Shown: positions 1-10,101 of the stretch, piece by piece
Layout: each line of letters begins with the position of its first letter
How positions within the stretch are numbered: position 1 is the first letter of the stretch
Origin: Heterodera schachtii
Lineage: Eukaryota; Nematoda; Chromadorea; Rhabditida; Heteroderidae
Direction: 5' to 3'
Assembly (NCBI GenBank): GCA_023374025.1
Contig: SIJG01000027.1
Location: 1,257,110 to 1,321,109, forward strand
Length of the DNA stretch: 64,000 bases
Translations under genes and position numbers: made by a program
Notes under the pieces: model-generated
What the model was told of the DNA's origin: nothing
The model's database searches: none
What the model saw: only the letters and a program-made list of their open reading frames with translations

Positions 1-1006
1 TTGGATTGGATTTCTAATTTCCTATTAAACAGGACTTTTCAAGTTAAAGTAAACGAAAATTATTCAGAAACCTTTAAAATTAACTCTGGAGTCCCGCAGG
101 GATCAGTTCTTGGACCACTTTTGTTTCTTGTCTATATAAATGACTTACCTTTATGTATTCCTGCTGAAATTGGAATTAAACTTTTTGCTGATGATACCAA
201 ATTATATGTTATTTATAAATCTGAAGCTGAAGGAAAAGCAATGGATATTGCACTTACTAATGTATTAAACTGGTCACAAAAATGGGGAATAGATTTCTCC
301 TTGGATAAAACTTTTGTACTTTATTTTGGTTTAAATAATCCTAAAACACTTTATAAAATTGGTAATCATACAATCAGAGAAGCCAAGTATGTCCGTGATT
401 TAGGTGTTTTTATTGACAATAATTTACAGTTTACTGAACATATAACCCATTTAATTAAAAATGCTTTTTATAGATCCAAACTTTTGTTTAAGCTTATTAA
501 ATCTAAATCAACTAAAATTTGGTCCTTAGTTTATAAAACATATATCAGATCCTTATTAGAATATGCAACAGAAATATGGAATCCAAAGTCAGTTAATGCA
601 TTTAACAGAATAGAAAATTGTCAAAAATACTTTACCAGAATAGCACTAAAAAATGTAATCTCCCTTATATTTCATATACCAATGTCTTGAACTTTTCAAA
701 CTTGATAGACGATGTTCGTAGACAAGTTATAGATTTAACCACGGCTTTTAAAATAATTAATAGTTTTTCACATTTAGACCCAAAAAATCTTTATACTTTC
801 TCTAACGAATAAATAGATTCAACTGCAAAAAACTTGTTTCTAAACATAAAACAAACAAGACAACATTCCTTCATTAACAGAACAACCAAATTATGGAACA
901 AACTTAACTCCGAAATCACAACATCCTCCTCTATAAATATTTTTAAAAGCAGAGTCCTAAAATGGGTTAAAACCCCTAAATACATTAATAATATGTACAT
1001 TGCATG
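1..1006 (+). pseudogene. LINE reverse transcriptase, truncated and frameshifted
   Basis: The frame is open from position 1 to 690 and shows reverse transcriptase motifs: SGVPQGSVLGPLLFLVYIND at about residues 30-49 and the catalytic LFADDTKLY just after. Near 640-660 the reading moves to another frame, where CNLPYISYTN aligns with CNLPPIPYQN of the intact copy. That frame stops at 810-812, and a further shifted stretch including TTKLWNKLNSE follows to about 1006. At least two frameshifts or stops therefore disable it. Amino-acid differences from the 35-kb copy suggest a different subfamily or an old insertion. Confidence 0.85.
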
Positions 1007-1194
1007 AGAAAATTATTTTAATTTATTGTTTTATATAAATTTTACAATGTTGATGTGACTTTATTTTATGTGATCTCCTTATTCCTGTATTATTTAATCT
1101 TCTATATTCATTTTTTTGTACATCATTCTGCAGTGTAATGGCATTTAGCCCTTCTGTGGTATTTTTATTTGACAAATAAATAAATAAATAAATG
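1..1194 (+). mobile_element. Decayed non-LTR retrotransposon (LINE), 3' part
   Basis: This is the 3' portion of a LINE related to the full element at about 34.9-38.7 kb on the minus strand. It runs off the left window edge. It ends in a short 3' UTR and a tail of tandem AAAT units (about 1170-1194), the same kind of tail as the full copy, whose 3' end also shows a GACAAATAAATAAAT-like sequence. The protein-level match covers the C-terminal half of the reverse transcriptase and the conserved C-terminal tail. The tail abuts an older repeat, so the element probably inserted into that repeat. Confidence 0.85.
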
Positions 1195-1518
1195 AAAAGA
1201 GATGACATGAAAAAGCGAATGGAAATTAAGGGAAAACAGCAGACGAGTGCTTCTTTTCAATCAATGAAAAATCGGTGTTTCTCGGCGGAATAGCCACCAA
1301 TTCCGTCCGAAACGACCCTTACCAGCAGGTCCGCATTTTTGAGCCCAAGACCACCCAAATGTACAAATCCAAATGGTGTCCATCCACCATTTGAAGGCCA
1401 ACAACCAATGGTGAGCACCAAACAGAAGAACACTACCATGAGATAAAATCAAAATGTGCCAAAAAATTAATAAAAACGAGTGGAAAAGAGGAAGAGAATG
1501 ATAATAAAGCAAATGAAT
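1195..1518 (-). repeat. Older dispersed repeat, copy A, one half
   Basis: Read on the minus strand, this matches 10921-10994 plus 11563-11815 (copy B). A block of about 190 bp, including a 60-codon ORF (1257-1439), has one visible mismatch. The repeat is interrupted on one side by the LINE tail at 1194 and on the other by the Mutator-like element starting at 1519. Its other half resumes at 3615. Confidence 0.8.
1257..1439 (-). CDS. 60-codon ORF conserved between two repeat copies
   Basis: The ORF starts with a hydrophobic stretch (MVVFFCLVLTIGCWPSNGG) that looks like a short signal peptide or membrane segment, followed by a glycine-rich part ending in EKHRFFID. The same ORF occurs at 11567-11749 with one amino-acid change (GGYS here, GDYS there). 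A GTAAGG donor-like site lies inside it, so it may instead be one exon of a mobile or duplicated gene. I do not recognise it. Near-identity could reflect recent duplication rather than selection. Confidence 0.3.
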   Translation of the reverse strand: MVVFFCLVLTIGCWPSNGGWTPFGFVHLGGLGLKNADLLVRVVSDGIGGYSAEKHRFFID

Positions 1519-1650
1519 CGTGCTGAGTCGAAGCACGAAAAGTGCAAGGTTGGGCGAAGCACGAAAAAGTGCAAAGTGATCACTGATCAAATTAAAAGCA
1601 AGCAAAATAATTATTAAAAAATTAAAATTAAAATAATTATTTTAAATAAT
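1519..1650 (+). repeat. Left terminal inverted repeat of the Mutator-like element
   Basis: This arm is the inverted counterpart of 3456-3614. It contains two GAAGCACGAAAA(A)GTGCAA subrepeats, the palindromic GTGATCACTGATCA block at about 1577-1589, and an AT-rich inner part. The right arm holds three subrepeats. Confidence 0.85.
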
Positions 1651-1699
1651 AATAATCTACTTACATAATTAATTCGTTTATTTTATAATATTTTTAAAT

Positions 1700-1915
1700 C
1701 TCAATAAAACGGACATTTTTTGTTTTCTCATTTTTTATTAAAATATTAATGTGGACTTTTGTTTTCTCATTTTTATTAAAATATTAAAGTTGGCATGCAC
1801 TTTTGTTTTCTCATTTTTTATTAAAATATTAATGTACACTTTTGTTTTCTCATTTTTATTAAAATATTAAAGTTGGCATGCACTTTTGTTTTCTCAATGT
1901 TGGCAAATAGATAAA
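1700..1915 (+). repeat. Subterminal tandem repeats of the Mutator-like element
   Basis: Four to five head-to-tail units of about 50 bp share the core TTTTGTTTTCTCATTTTT followed by ATTAAAATATTAA. Two alternate unit types (one ending in AAGTTGGCATGCAC) give a higher-order period of about 100 bp. Subterminal repeats in such elements often serve as transposase-binding arrays; that role is inferred here. Confidence 0.75.
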
Positions 1916-2109
1916 TAGTGCAATAAAAATATTTTTATAGAAAATTCATGGGTAGTTATATACGTGAATGATTCTGAGAAGCTCATTTTCGTTATTTATT
2001 ATTTTAGAATAATGAATATTATTATTCATATTTTGATTATCGCACTATTTGTCTACGAGTTCCCATTAGGCTCTAAATCAGGGTTTGATGATTTTATACA
2101 AAAAATGGT

Positions 2110-2715
2110 GTGATGGAACTTGTGAAGGAATACAAATCGAAAAAAACTATTAAAACTATTAATGATCTTCACTCAAAACTGCAAGAACAAGGAACAAAGA
2201 TAAGTCTTCGGATCTTAAAAACTTATTCATCAAAATTAACAATAGTGACAAGAAACGAACATATAGAAGCATCGCCTGATCCAAATTTAAAATTGGAAAA
2301 ATGTTTTTCGAGAGATCTTACGGAAACTTTATATATAATTGGATCAGAAGATAACTATCAAATATACCTGCAAGATAACGAGCACAATACTGACATTTAT
2401 CTAATATGTATAAAATGTCGACATTATCAGCGTCAAGAAAAAAGCCTTAATCCGAAAATAGCAAGAGCTGTACTTCGTGGTGGCAAACAGCTTGTAATAC
2501 TTAAATCCGAACACCATCCTAATTGTAAACCAAGAAAATTGGAAGAAATAACTGCCGAACAAGCAGATAGATCAGAAAGAAAAGAAATACTGAATTGCAA
2601 GACTGATGTTAAAACTATTTGGCGAAAAGGTTTAGAAAAAGTAAGAGAATTAGATATACTCAATGACACCGATCCAATTGATGCGCATTCAACTACTATG
2701 GGATTATATCTGTGA
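2110..2715 (+). CDS. Transposon ORF with a zinc-finger-like segment (FLYWCH/WRKY-GCM1-like)
   Basis: This 201-codon ORF inside the TIR element has a Lys-rich N-terminus. At about residues 95-140 there is a pattern of paired Cys (ICIKC), a basic stretch, then HHPNC, similar in spacing to the FLYWCH-type fingers often found with Mutator-like transposases. It ends in an acidic/basic helical region. The frame breaks at its 3' end, overlapping the next ORF by 53 bp in another frame, which suggests a frameshift or deletion. The DNA-binding role is inferred from the pattern. Confidence 0.5.
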   Translation: MMELVKEYKSKKTIKTINDLHSKLQEQGTKISLRILKTYSSKLTIVTRNEHIEASPDPNLKLEKCFSRDLTETLYIIGSEDNYQIYLQDNEHNTDIYLICIKCRHYQRQEKSLNPKIARAVLRGGKQLVILKSEHHPNCKPRKLEEITAEQADRSERKEILNCKTDVKTIWRKGLEKVRELDILNDTDPIDAHSTTMGLYL

Positions 2716-3237
2716 TGAACCCGAACAGCAATTTGCAGATGAATTTGAATTTCATACCAGTGAATACGGACCAGGCCACCTTATGTCAATAATTTGCGAT
2801 GGTAAAATTGATGAAAACGACTGGTGGCGTAAGTTTACGGAAATTTTGAAATAGTATAAAATTTTTCAGAAATGTTTTTCTCGAACAAAGAAGCTGCAGA
2901 AAAGCACGCGGCTACAAAAAAAGTATCGGCTATGAGTGCCGCTGAAGAAGATAAATGGATGAATGACGTTGATTTGTTTGCTGCAGCAAAATTGTTTCGG
3001 ATTAATATAGTAATGTGCAGACAAGAAGGTTTTAATCGTTACATTTGGCAATATTTTGCTCCTAGCATGAATAGATCAGTAAGAAAATATAATAAAAATT
3101 CATTATTAAAACACAAATTCGATTATATTTTTAATATTCAGCTACTCAACGAAGAACAAGATCGTGGAAGTATAACTATTTTTATTTATAATTCAAATAA
3201 TCATTTTGAGGTAATTCTTGAACCTGGGCGATTATAG
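2663..3237 (+). pseudogene. OTU-like cysteine protease region, broken
   Basis: Two ORFs in different frames (2663-2854 and 2872-3237) together resemble the C-terminal two thirds of an OTU-fold domain. WDYICDEPEQQF precedes a WWRKFTEI segment. The second part has DVDLFAAAKLFRINIVM, matching the usual Glu/Asp-Leu-x-Ala-x-Ala-x-Leu-Phe helix-strand. It ends in NNHFEVILE, where the His matches the OTU catalytic His. The upstream Asp-Gly-x-x-Cys catalytic loop is not visible in any frame, so the domain is probably dead here. An intron between 2854 and 2872 is too short to be likely; a frame break is more probable. Confidence 0.55.
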
Positions 3238-3455
3238 GCATAATTTTCCTGAATTTACATTTTTTTCTTCCCATTCACATTTTTTTGTTCATTTTATATA
3301 TATTTTGGTTAAAGTTAAAAAATTAATTTAAAATTTACTATGATTATTTTATTGTAAAGGATTAATAATTTTGGTTTATATTATAAATATTATGTTGTTT
3401 ATTTTTGAAATAATATATAGTTATATTAAATTTATTTAAAATAATTATTTTGCTC

Positions 3456-3614
3456 TTAATTTTTTAAATAATTATTTTAATTTTAATTTTTTAATAATTA
3501 TTTTGCTTGCTTTTAATTTGATCAGTGATCACTTTGCACTTTTTCGTGCTTCGCCCACTTTGCACTTTTTCGTGCTTCGCCCAACCTTGCACTTTTCGTG
3601 CTTCGACATAGCAC
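3456..3614 (-). repeat. Right terminal inverted repeat of the Mutator-like element
   Basis: This is the inverted match of 1519-1650, with one extra roughly 26-bp CGAAGCACGAAAAAGTGCAAAGTGGG-type subrepeat (three in total). A shorter diverged relative of this end lies at 61040-61150. Confidence 0.85.
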
Positions 3615-3700
3615 CAAATGAATGAATGAAAGAGGAGGAGAAGGGAGGAGGGGAAAAGAGTGGAGAGAAAGGGAAGAGGGAAGGGAATGAGAAGAAAGCA
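3615..3700 (-). repeat. Older dispersed repeat, copy A, other half
   Basis: This purine-rich stretch, read on the minus strand, matches the CTTTCTTCTCATTCCCTTC...CTTTCATTCATTCA blocks at about 10730-10915 of copy B. It continues the repeat interrupted by the Mutator-like insertion. The stretch 3701-3949 shows no gene. Confidence 0.7.
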
Positions 3701-3949
3701 AAAACTGATGGCTGAAATGATAATTGAATCGCCATAGGTGTTTGATAATTGTTACACTTATATTGTCTACATTTGTAATTGTTCGCTTTAAGATAAATAA
3801 GAGAATAGGATGAATCGGTGCTCTTTGTTTTCCTTCCATTTTATGTTTGAAAGTGATGGTGTTTTCGTCAATTCATCATTCTTTTTGTTTGTTATGGCCT
3901 TCACTTTTCCCGTGTCTTTCTCCCACTCCTCCGCGTTGGTTCTCCACCA

Positions 3950-4742
3950 GGGGCCTTATGCTCGTCTCGCAGTTTAGTAAACCACGGTTAACGCGTTAAC
4001 CACGGTTTCGTTAACCGTGGTTAACGACCGACCTTAACCGGTATGCTCGTCTTTAACCACGGTTAAGTAAACCATGGTTAACTGAACCGTGGTTAAGAGA
4101 ATTTATCTTGAAATTGAAAAATAATTAATATTAAAAAAATATAATTAAATTATTATAATAATTATTTTCTCTTTATATTATCAATATTAGCATAGATTTA
4201 ATTAAAAACCCCCCGAAAAACTATTAAATCAAGAATTGGTTTTCTAAAAATTTTTGGCATAACTTTTTTAAACACAGCAAAATTTTTAAAATTTTGCAAA
4301 ATAATAGGGTGCTATAGAATGATACTAAGAATTTTTAATTTGGATGCTTCAAGAAAAAGTTTGCTGCATTAAAATTGTCAAATTACAAAAATAAAAGTCA
4401 GATTCTTTTTCTGCATGTAAAATTAACCTAGAAAAAATTATTTATTTATTTTACTATTTAAATTACTAAATAAATTTACCTTAACCACAACTCGAGTTGT
4501 GGTTAAGATTCCTTAAGAAAGATTAAACCACGGTTAGATGAGCATACCGGTTGGAAATAAACCACGGTTAACCTGCGTTAACCGTGGTTAAGGAGGTAGT
4601 AAACCACGGTTAACTCAACCGTGGTTTAGCCTTAACCACGGTTAAAAAGGGAAGGACGAGCATACCGGTTAAGGATTCTTAACCATGGTTAACGCCGTTA
4701 ACCATGGTTTAGCTCTAAACCGCGAGACGAGCATAAGGCCCC
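3950..4742. mobile_element. Palindromic MITE-like element built of TTAACCACGGTTAA units
   Basis: The ends are near-perfect inverted repeats: GGGGCCTTATGCTCGTCTCG at 3950 and its reverse complement ending at 4742, with one mismatch in about 27 bp. Both arms contain the motif AACCACGGTTAA or its complement many times (about 14 copies, some with CATG centres), plus GAGCATACCGG segments and their complements. The middle (4100-4490) is AT-rich with no ORF. I see no convincing target duplication. It is non-coding and would fold into a long nested hairpin. Confidence 0.75.
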
Positions 4743-5169
4743 AGAAGCGTATCTCTCGTCCTCTCTCTTCTCTGTCTGTCTACCATATTCTCTGGTGACC
4801 GTAATCCCTCTGCACTTTTCTCCCCTGGGGCGTGTCGGGTGCCACCGGCGTCGTCCGCCGTCCGTCGGCATTGTCCGTCTGCTGCTGATGGATCAGTGCG
4901 CCCGCCTGGTCACGTTGGGCAGCAGGGAGCTGAACATAGACAAAATCGAATCAACATCAGTGTTTTGCCAATTTGTAAAATGCCAATTAAATTTGGCAAG
5001 TGCCAATTCCCCCCCCCCCCCCCCGCCCAAATTGGCATTTTTCTGACCGGCGACAGTCGGCTGCTCATCGGCGGCTGCCCATTGTACTGTTCGTTTACCG
5101 ACCGGCGGTGTCTCTCCAGCGCGGTCATCGGCCGTAGTCGGTCGTCCGCAGCAGAAGACACCTTACAAA

Positions 5170-6262
5170 TTAGCCCAATTTAACGCATTTTGAAATGCCT
5201 TTTCCCCGTGGATTGACCACCTTTTCTGGCTTAATGCCCTCAAAAAATGAGGGGAAAACAACGAAAGAATTTGGCTGCCAAAGGGGCCTTTCGAGGCTAA
5301 AATGCCGAGCCAAAAAGTGAAGAAATTCGTCGGATGGCTTATCAAAGGCACAGCGATGGGCCCCCAAATCGCCCTCAGCCTAAAGAAAATTGGAAAAAAA
5401 ATTTTTAAAAATAAAATTAGACAATTGGAATGTGCCTTTAGCATTGCTCTGAACAATTGGGCGCCTTTGCCCTGATGTTGGACGGATTGGTGAATGAAAA
5501 AGTCCAAAACACAAAGGGGCTGAAAGGAGAGAGGCCAAAAATATTTAAAATTTGATTTAAAATAATTAAATTAAATTTAAAAGAAAACAATTTTTAACTC
5601 ACCGTCGTGACGAACTGTCGCCCTTCTCCGTCCACCAAATACAATCGTCGGTCCCGGACGACCTTTGCTCAATGAGAAAATTGTTTTTTTAAATAAATAA
5701 GCCATCAATTCAGCAGCAATTAAAAATTATTAAGGCTAATTACACAGTTCTTTATTTGTTAATTTCACTTTTAAATATCCATAAATCCGTGAGGACGGCC
5801 CTCCGTTTGCCGTCGGTTGGTCCGAAGTGAGCGGTTCCCACAGCAAATACAGCGCCTGTTCGTCGGGAGAATCCGCAAAACGCGCAAAACTGGTCACCGG
5901 ACGCTTCAAACTTCGACTCTTAGGAAGAAAGAAAAATGATCATTAATGGCACTAATTAATTTTTGGATTCGGCAAATAAAATTCATATTTTAAGAGATTT
6001 ATTATATTTTTTATTTTATAATTTTTTAACTCAATTTATTTTTCCCACTCACTTAAGTATTAAATTCTTTCTTTGTCCCTAATTCTGTTCCAATTTTTCG
6101 CACCTCCGCCGCGAGTTGGCCAATCTGATCGATGCCGCGTTGCAATGCCGTCGCATTTGTCTGTTGCCGTTTTCGGAGCCAATGCATTTTGTTTGACTCA
6201 ATTCGGCTAATTGGCGGCGCGGAGTTTAGCAGAACAGCAAAATCAGCCGGAACATCGACCAT
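5170..6262 (-). CDS. Uncharacterised protein, 4 exons or so
   Basis: I do not recognise this protein. The chosen start is ATG at 6262 (MVDVPADFAVLLNSAPP), followed by a helical, polar stretch (RGIDQIGQLAAEV). Next comes an exon at about 5919-5772 containing PVTSFARFADSPDEQALYLL, then one at about 5665-5604 (VVRDRRLYLVDGEGRQFVTT). The last exon runs from 5380 to the stop at 5170 and has HRCAFDKPSDEFLHFLARHF. The last junction (ACG|GTGAG to TTCTTTAG|GCT) keeps frame. The first exon's donor is unclear: an in-frame TAA follows at about 6059, and GAG|GTGCGA is a possible earlier donor. Function is unknown. Confidence 0.5.
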
Positions 6263-6399
6263 TTTTGGCAAGAAAATAAATAAAATTAAAAAAAAACTGA
6301 AAATTCTCTTGGAATGGTTCAAATTTTGTTGCCCCAATTTTGGCGGGACAATTGGCGGCCAATTCGAAGAGTGCCCAATTTTTTATGGGCATTTGTCGG

Positions 6400-6800
6400 G
6401 GAATGGAGGGAGGAGAGGGGACAGTGCACGGAAAAGGAAATCTCTTTCATCAATGTTTTATTCGCCAGGGAAATGAGCAGAGAAAAGGGAAAGGGAGGGG
6501 GGGGGGGGACAGAGTGCAAAAGACCCCTCAGGGGATGGCCAAATACGGGACAGATTAAAGGGGGAGAGAGAGAGAGAGAGAGTAGGAGGAGAGTGGGAGA
6601 CAGGAGGGTGGACGAGAGAGATAGAGACAGGCGGTAAGAGTAGGAGAGAAAAGAGAGAGAGACATCGAAACCACAGTCACAAAGATAAGAGAGCGGTATG
6701 TTAAGGAAGTGGTAGAGAAAAGGTAGGAATTAGAACGGGAGGGAAAAGGAGACAGAGAATGTTAGGGAAAAAAAGGGAAGAAAACCCCAGTCACATCACA
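6400..6800 (+). repeat. Purine-rich low-complexity tract with (GA)n and poly-G
   Basis: The stretch is almost entirely A and G on the plus strand. It includes a G run of about ten near 6498 and GAGAGAGAGAGAGAGAG at about 6565-6582. ORFs across it are composition artefacts. From 6801 to 7655 I see AT-rich intergenic DNA without a supportable gene. Confidence 0.8.
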
Positions 6801-7655
6801 GCTTATTTTTAGTTGTGCTAATGCTTATAAATTTAAGTGTTATCGATTGTTTTGAAGGTGTTTTATTACGACATAAGCCAAGAAACAAGTGAAAAGAGAG
6901 AGAAACTCAAGTTCCATCATCTCCATCAACTATAATTTATTATAAATATTTTGTAAGAAAAAAGTAGTACACAAATGGCCCGCGAAATAGCAATTATCAA
7001 ATCAAATACCTATTAATTAAATCATTTCCCTGCACTAATGCGGCCAACACAAATATTGATGGTAAACATTTGAGCAAATATTTATATGGTGAAAATGCAA
7101 CAGAAAAAATAACAAAACACCAAAATGAAATTGCGGTGAACGGCAAAATATAATCGCTTTTCTAGGCCGAACATTTGTCACCACATTAAAACAAATTGGA
7201 ACAGACATTTGAGGGAGAAAGGAAGGAGCAAAAAACACCTAATTACACCTAATTAATGCAACAATTTGTAACTAAACAACTTGTTACACATTTTCAATTG
7301 TAATAATTACTTTGGAAAATGAAGACGAAATTGTAACGCATTCCGACAAACTTGTTATGGGACCAACGAAAGCCAAATGTCCGAGGAATTCGATTTGGGA
7401 GAGGGTGCCCCCAAAGCTATCACACTAATTAACGGATAAACTTTTTTGTGTACAATTTTGCCTTTTTCTTGAGAGCTGCTCCCGGGCTCCTGCTGTGCCG
7501 AAGTCCGAAACCCATACTTGGGAATGTCATGCCAAAAATAAGTCAAGTAATGTCCTACTGTATGTGTGTGTTATTGTATTTGTCGCAATGTCTGCCCCGG
7601 TGTCCGGTCTCCTCCCCCCTGACACTCTCTCTCCTGTTGTCTTTTTCTCTCATTC

Positions 7656-10101
7656 TCAGCGTCCCCTCGGCCGTTTTCCCTTCATTTCTTTGTTTTCGCT
7701 GTCGTTGCTTTTGTCTCCGCACTCTTTCTTCTCCTCTCTGTTGTTGTCCTCCGTGTTCAGCTGCTGTTGCTGTTTTCCGTCGACGCCCGCAAGCGCGCGA
7801 CTCTTCAGTTCCAACAGCACACGCCCGCGCCCTTCGGTGACCGCCATTTCCATCGAATCGAACCTAAAAGTCGCATTGAGGAAATTGGGGAGGAGTAATG
7901 TACGGAATAATTAAAATAATGCATCATACGAAAAAGCAATTAGATGCTTCCTAAATCCCAACCAAAACTTAAGTCCAGCCATTAAATTTTTAGTTAAAAA
8001 TATTTAAAATTCTATGGCACATCCTTAAAAATAACTGACCATTTCCTCAACTCCTTGTTGTCGTTGTACATTTCAACGAAAGCATTACAACCAGTGAACG
8101 ATTTAAAGGCGCCATAGAAAGCCAAATCAGCTAAAAGAAAATGGGAGAATAAAACGAAAGAATGGGTCGAGAAAAACAAAAGACAATTCTATTAGGGAAA
8201 AACGGACAAAACGCCGAGTAATTACAGAAATTAGGGAAAATCAAACGGTCGGACCAAGGCCGGGATGTTGTCCGCCCATAAACGGCCGATGTGGCCCTTT
8301 TGCGGCGAACCATTCTTTGATGGCCTCACGCATTGCGTGCCGTTCCTCGTGATGTTTGATGCCATGACTAAACGAAAGAGAAAAAAATAATTAAAAAACA
8401 AACAAAGCAAGCTAAATTAGCAACATTAAATGGGAAATGTTGCTTTGAATTTATGAACACATCCGTTAATATTTGACCAAATTGGTCAATTTTGTGGGGT
8501 TTTGAATGGCTCAATTTATATAATACCAAATTATTCGCATATTTATTTTATTACATTCGATAAATGCTTTTACGCTGTCTCAATTTTTTCACAATTTAAT
8601 TTGACTTTTCTCCCTTTTCCGTTTTCCCCGGCCCACCGATCGCGCAGTTTTCTCGTCACCAAAAGCATAACGGAGGCACCGACGTATTTGGCCATCCATC
8701 GCTCGAAGGTGCTGAAATTCTCGCGCCATTCGCCCGTCTGAGCGAACCAATCGAAAGTGTTCAATGCCTCGGGGATGTCTCGGTAAATGTTGGGCGAAAT
8801 CAAATGGATGAAAGTGTTGTCCACCCATTGGCGCCATTCGCGTTCCTCCCTAAAACAGCACAACCATACAATAATTTGCCACGGAAAACGTTTAGGAAAT
8901 CACAAATGAATTTTTTCAAATAAAAAATTCGATGGATTTTGGACACAAAATGCCAACCAAACCAACGCTTTTCAAACATTGAAAAGGTCGCTGTATTTCT
9001 TTGCTTCACCTTGCCAATTGGACTTGGGTCTGAGTGAGTGCAACATCGCCGTACATCACAAAGTATTCGTGCGGGTTTTTCGTCACCATTTTGCCGGTTT
9101 CATCCGAACCGCGCACGTCGACGTGTTCCATGTCCATGGAGTACATTTCGGGCACTTCTTTAAATGGCAACTGAAAAATGGGAATTTGAGGAAAAAACGG
9201 AAAAATGAGTGTGTATATTTGCTACTATTTGAAATGAATTCGGAAATTGTTACCTTCGGCTGAACCATAAATGTGGCCAGCATGGAAATGACGCGCGACG
9301 ATTCCGGCAAAGGTTTGTCATAGCAATCGGTGGTCAAAACGGGCACCTTTAAGCAACGGCACATTTGAGACATTCTGACCGGACTAACTCATTTTCAGTG
9401 CGTAAAATGCATTTTTAATGTTTTTTTGTTCCCATTTCCCACCTTTTTGGTCCCTCCTCCCAATTGTTTGAGCGCCTTTTTGGTCACCGGGTGCACCTCC
9501 ACCACTTCGTAGGAGAAGCCGTAATAGTCGAGAAAGGCGCGCACCTTACAGCAGTAAGGGCAGGCCGCGAATTGGTAAAGGCGCAGGTTGAGCCCGGTAC
9601 GGTCGATGTTGGAAACGATCTAAGATTGGGGAATTGTGATCAGTCAGACCCAGGATTAATTAGGAGAATGAAGCATTTTTGGCAAATTCGTCCGAACGGG
9701 ACTAAAACCTGAAATTCCATCCCATTTTATAAAATATAAACTCTTTTTAGATTGTTTTTATTTGTTTGGTTATTTTCGAGCCTTCTGCCATCCCTCGGTT
9801 TCCGAATTTAATTAATTCCCCCCCCCCCCCCCCCCCCCTCTTGGCATCCCATCGCTTTCCGTTCAACCTTTTGCGACAGTGTCACTTTGCCGCCGATTCC
9901 GTTGTCCGTCCGTTTAGCCGCGTTCGCTTCGTCCCTTTTGAACAGAACGCGCCAAGTCTTTTTCTGCTGTTCTGAGTCATCCCCTGTTTGGTCGTCGTCA
10001 CTTTTTCCCCTCATGCGCGACTCGCCAGAAAAATAAATTACGCCCGGCAAAGTGACACTTGTGACGATGGCCATGCCTTCGGTAAATTTTGGAAAACGCA
10101 T
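7656..10101 (-). CDS. Prostaglandin E synthase 2-like (mPGES-2)
   Basis: Predicted to isomerise PGH2 to PGE2; the family is membrane-associated and binds glutathione and haem through a glutaredoxin-like domain joined to a GST-like C-terminal domain. Eight exons are readable: 10101-9868, 9619-9443, 9346-9254, 9170-9010, 8849-8637, 8368-8255, 8130-8040 and 7863-7656, with junctions keeping frame. The redox motif is CPYC in LYQFAACPYCCKVRAFLDYY, the usual site in this family. KVPVL and PESSRVI follow, then WRQWVDNTFIHLISPNIYR, RPFMGGQHPGLADLAFYG and a terminal low-complexity tail of about 55 residues (Gln-, Glu- and Lys-rich) beyond the usual end. The N-terminus is polar and could be a leader, although no clear transmembrane helix is seen. 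Intron 1 holds a poly-C run (poly-G in sense). A stray copy of exon 3 lies at 42.6 kb. Confidence 0.9.

Larger units (their letters stand above)
1519..3614 (+). mobile_element. Mutator-like (MULE/Phantom-type) TIR element, degenerate
   Basis: Long terminal inverted repeats of about 110-130 bp begin near 1520 (GTGCTGAGTCGAAGCACG) and 3614 (reverse complement GTGCTATGTCGAAGCACG). They run inward through a shared TGATCACTGATCA block and an AT-rich segment to about 1650 and 3456. The right arm has one extra copy of a roughly 26-bp CGAAGCACGAAAAAGTGCAAAGTGGG-type subrepeat. A candidate 9-bp target duplication CAAATGAAT lies at 1510-1518 and 3615-3623. The flanks join into an uninterrupted copy of a repeat also seen at 10.9 kb. 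Long TIRs with 8-9 bp duplications fit Mutator-like elements. No DDE transposase is visible, so this copy is non-autonomous. The inside carries zinc-finger-like and OTU-like ORFs. Confidence 0.75.

Noticed and set aside
2663..3237. Active OTU deubiquitinase
   Set aside because: The His-containing end is visible, but the catalytic Asp-Gly-x-x-Cys loop is absent and the frame is broken.
7448..7914. Plus-strand ORFs of 130 and 139 codons
   Set aside because: They are antisense to the last exon and 3' end of the prostaglandin synthase gene.
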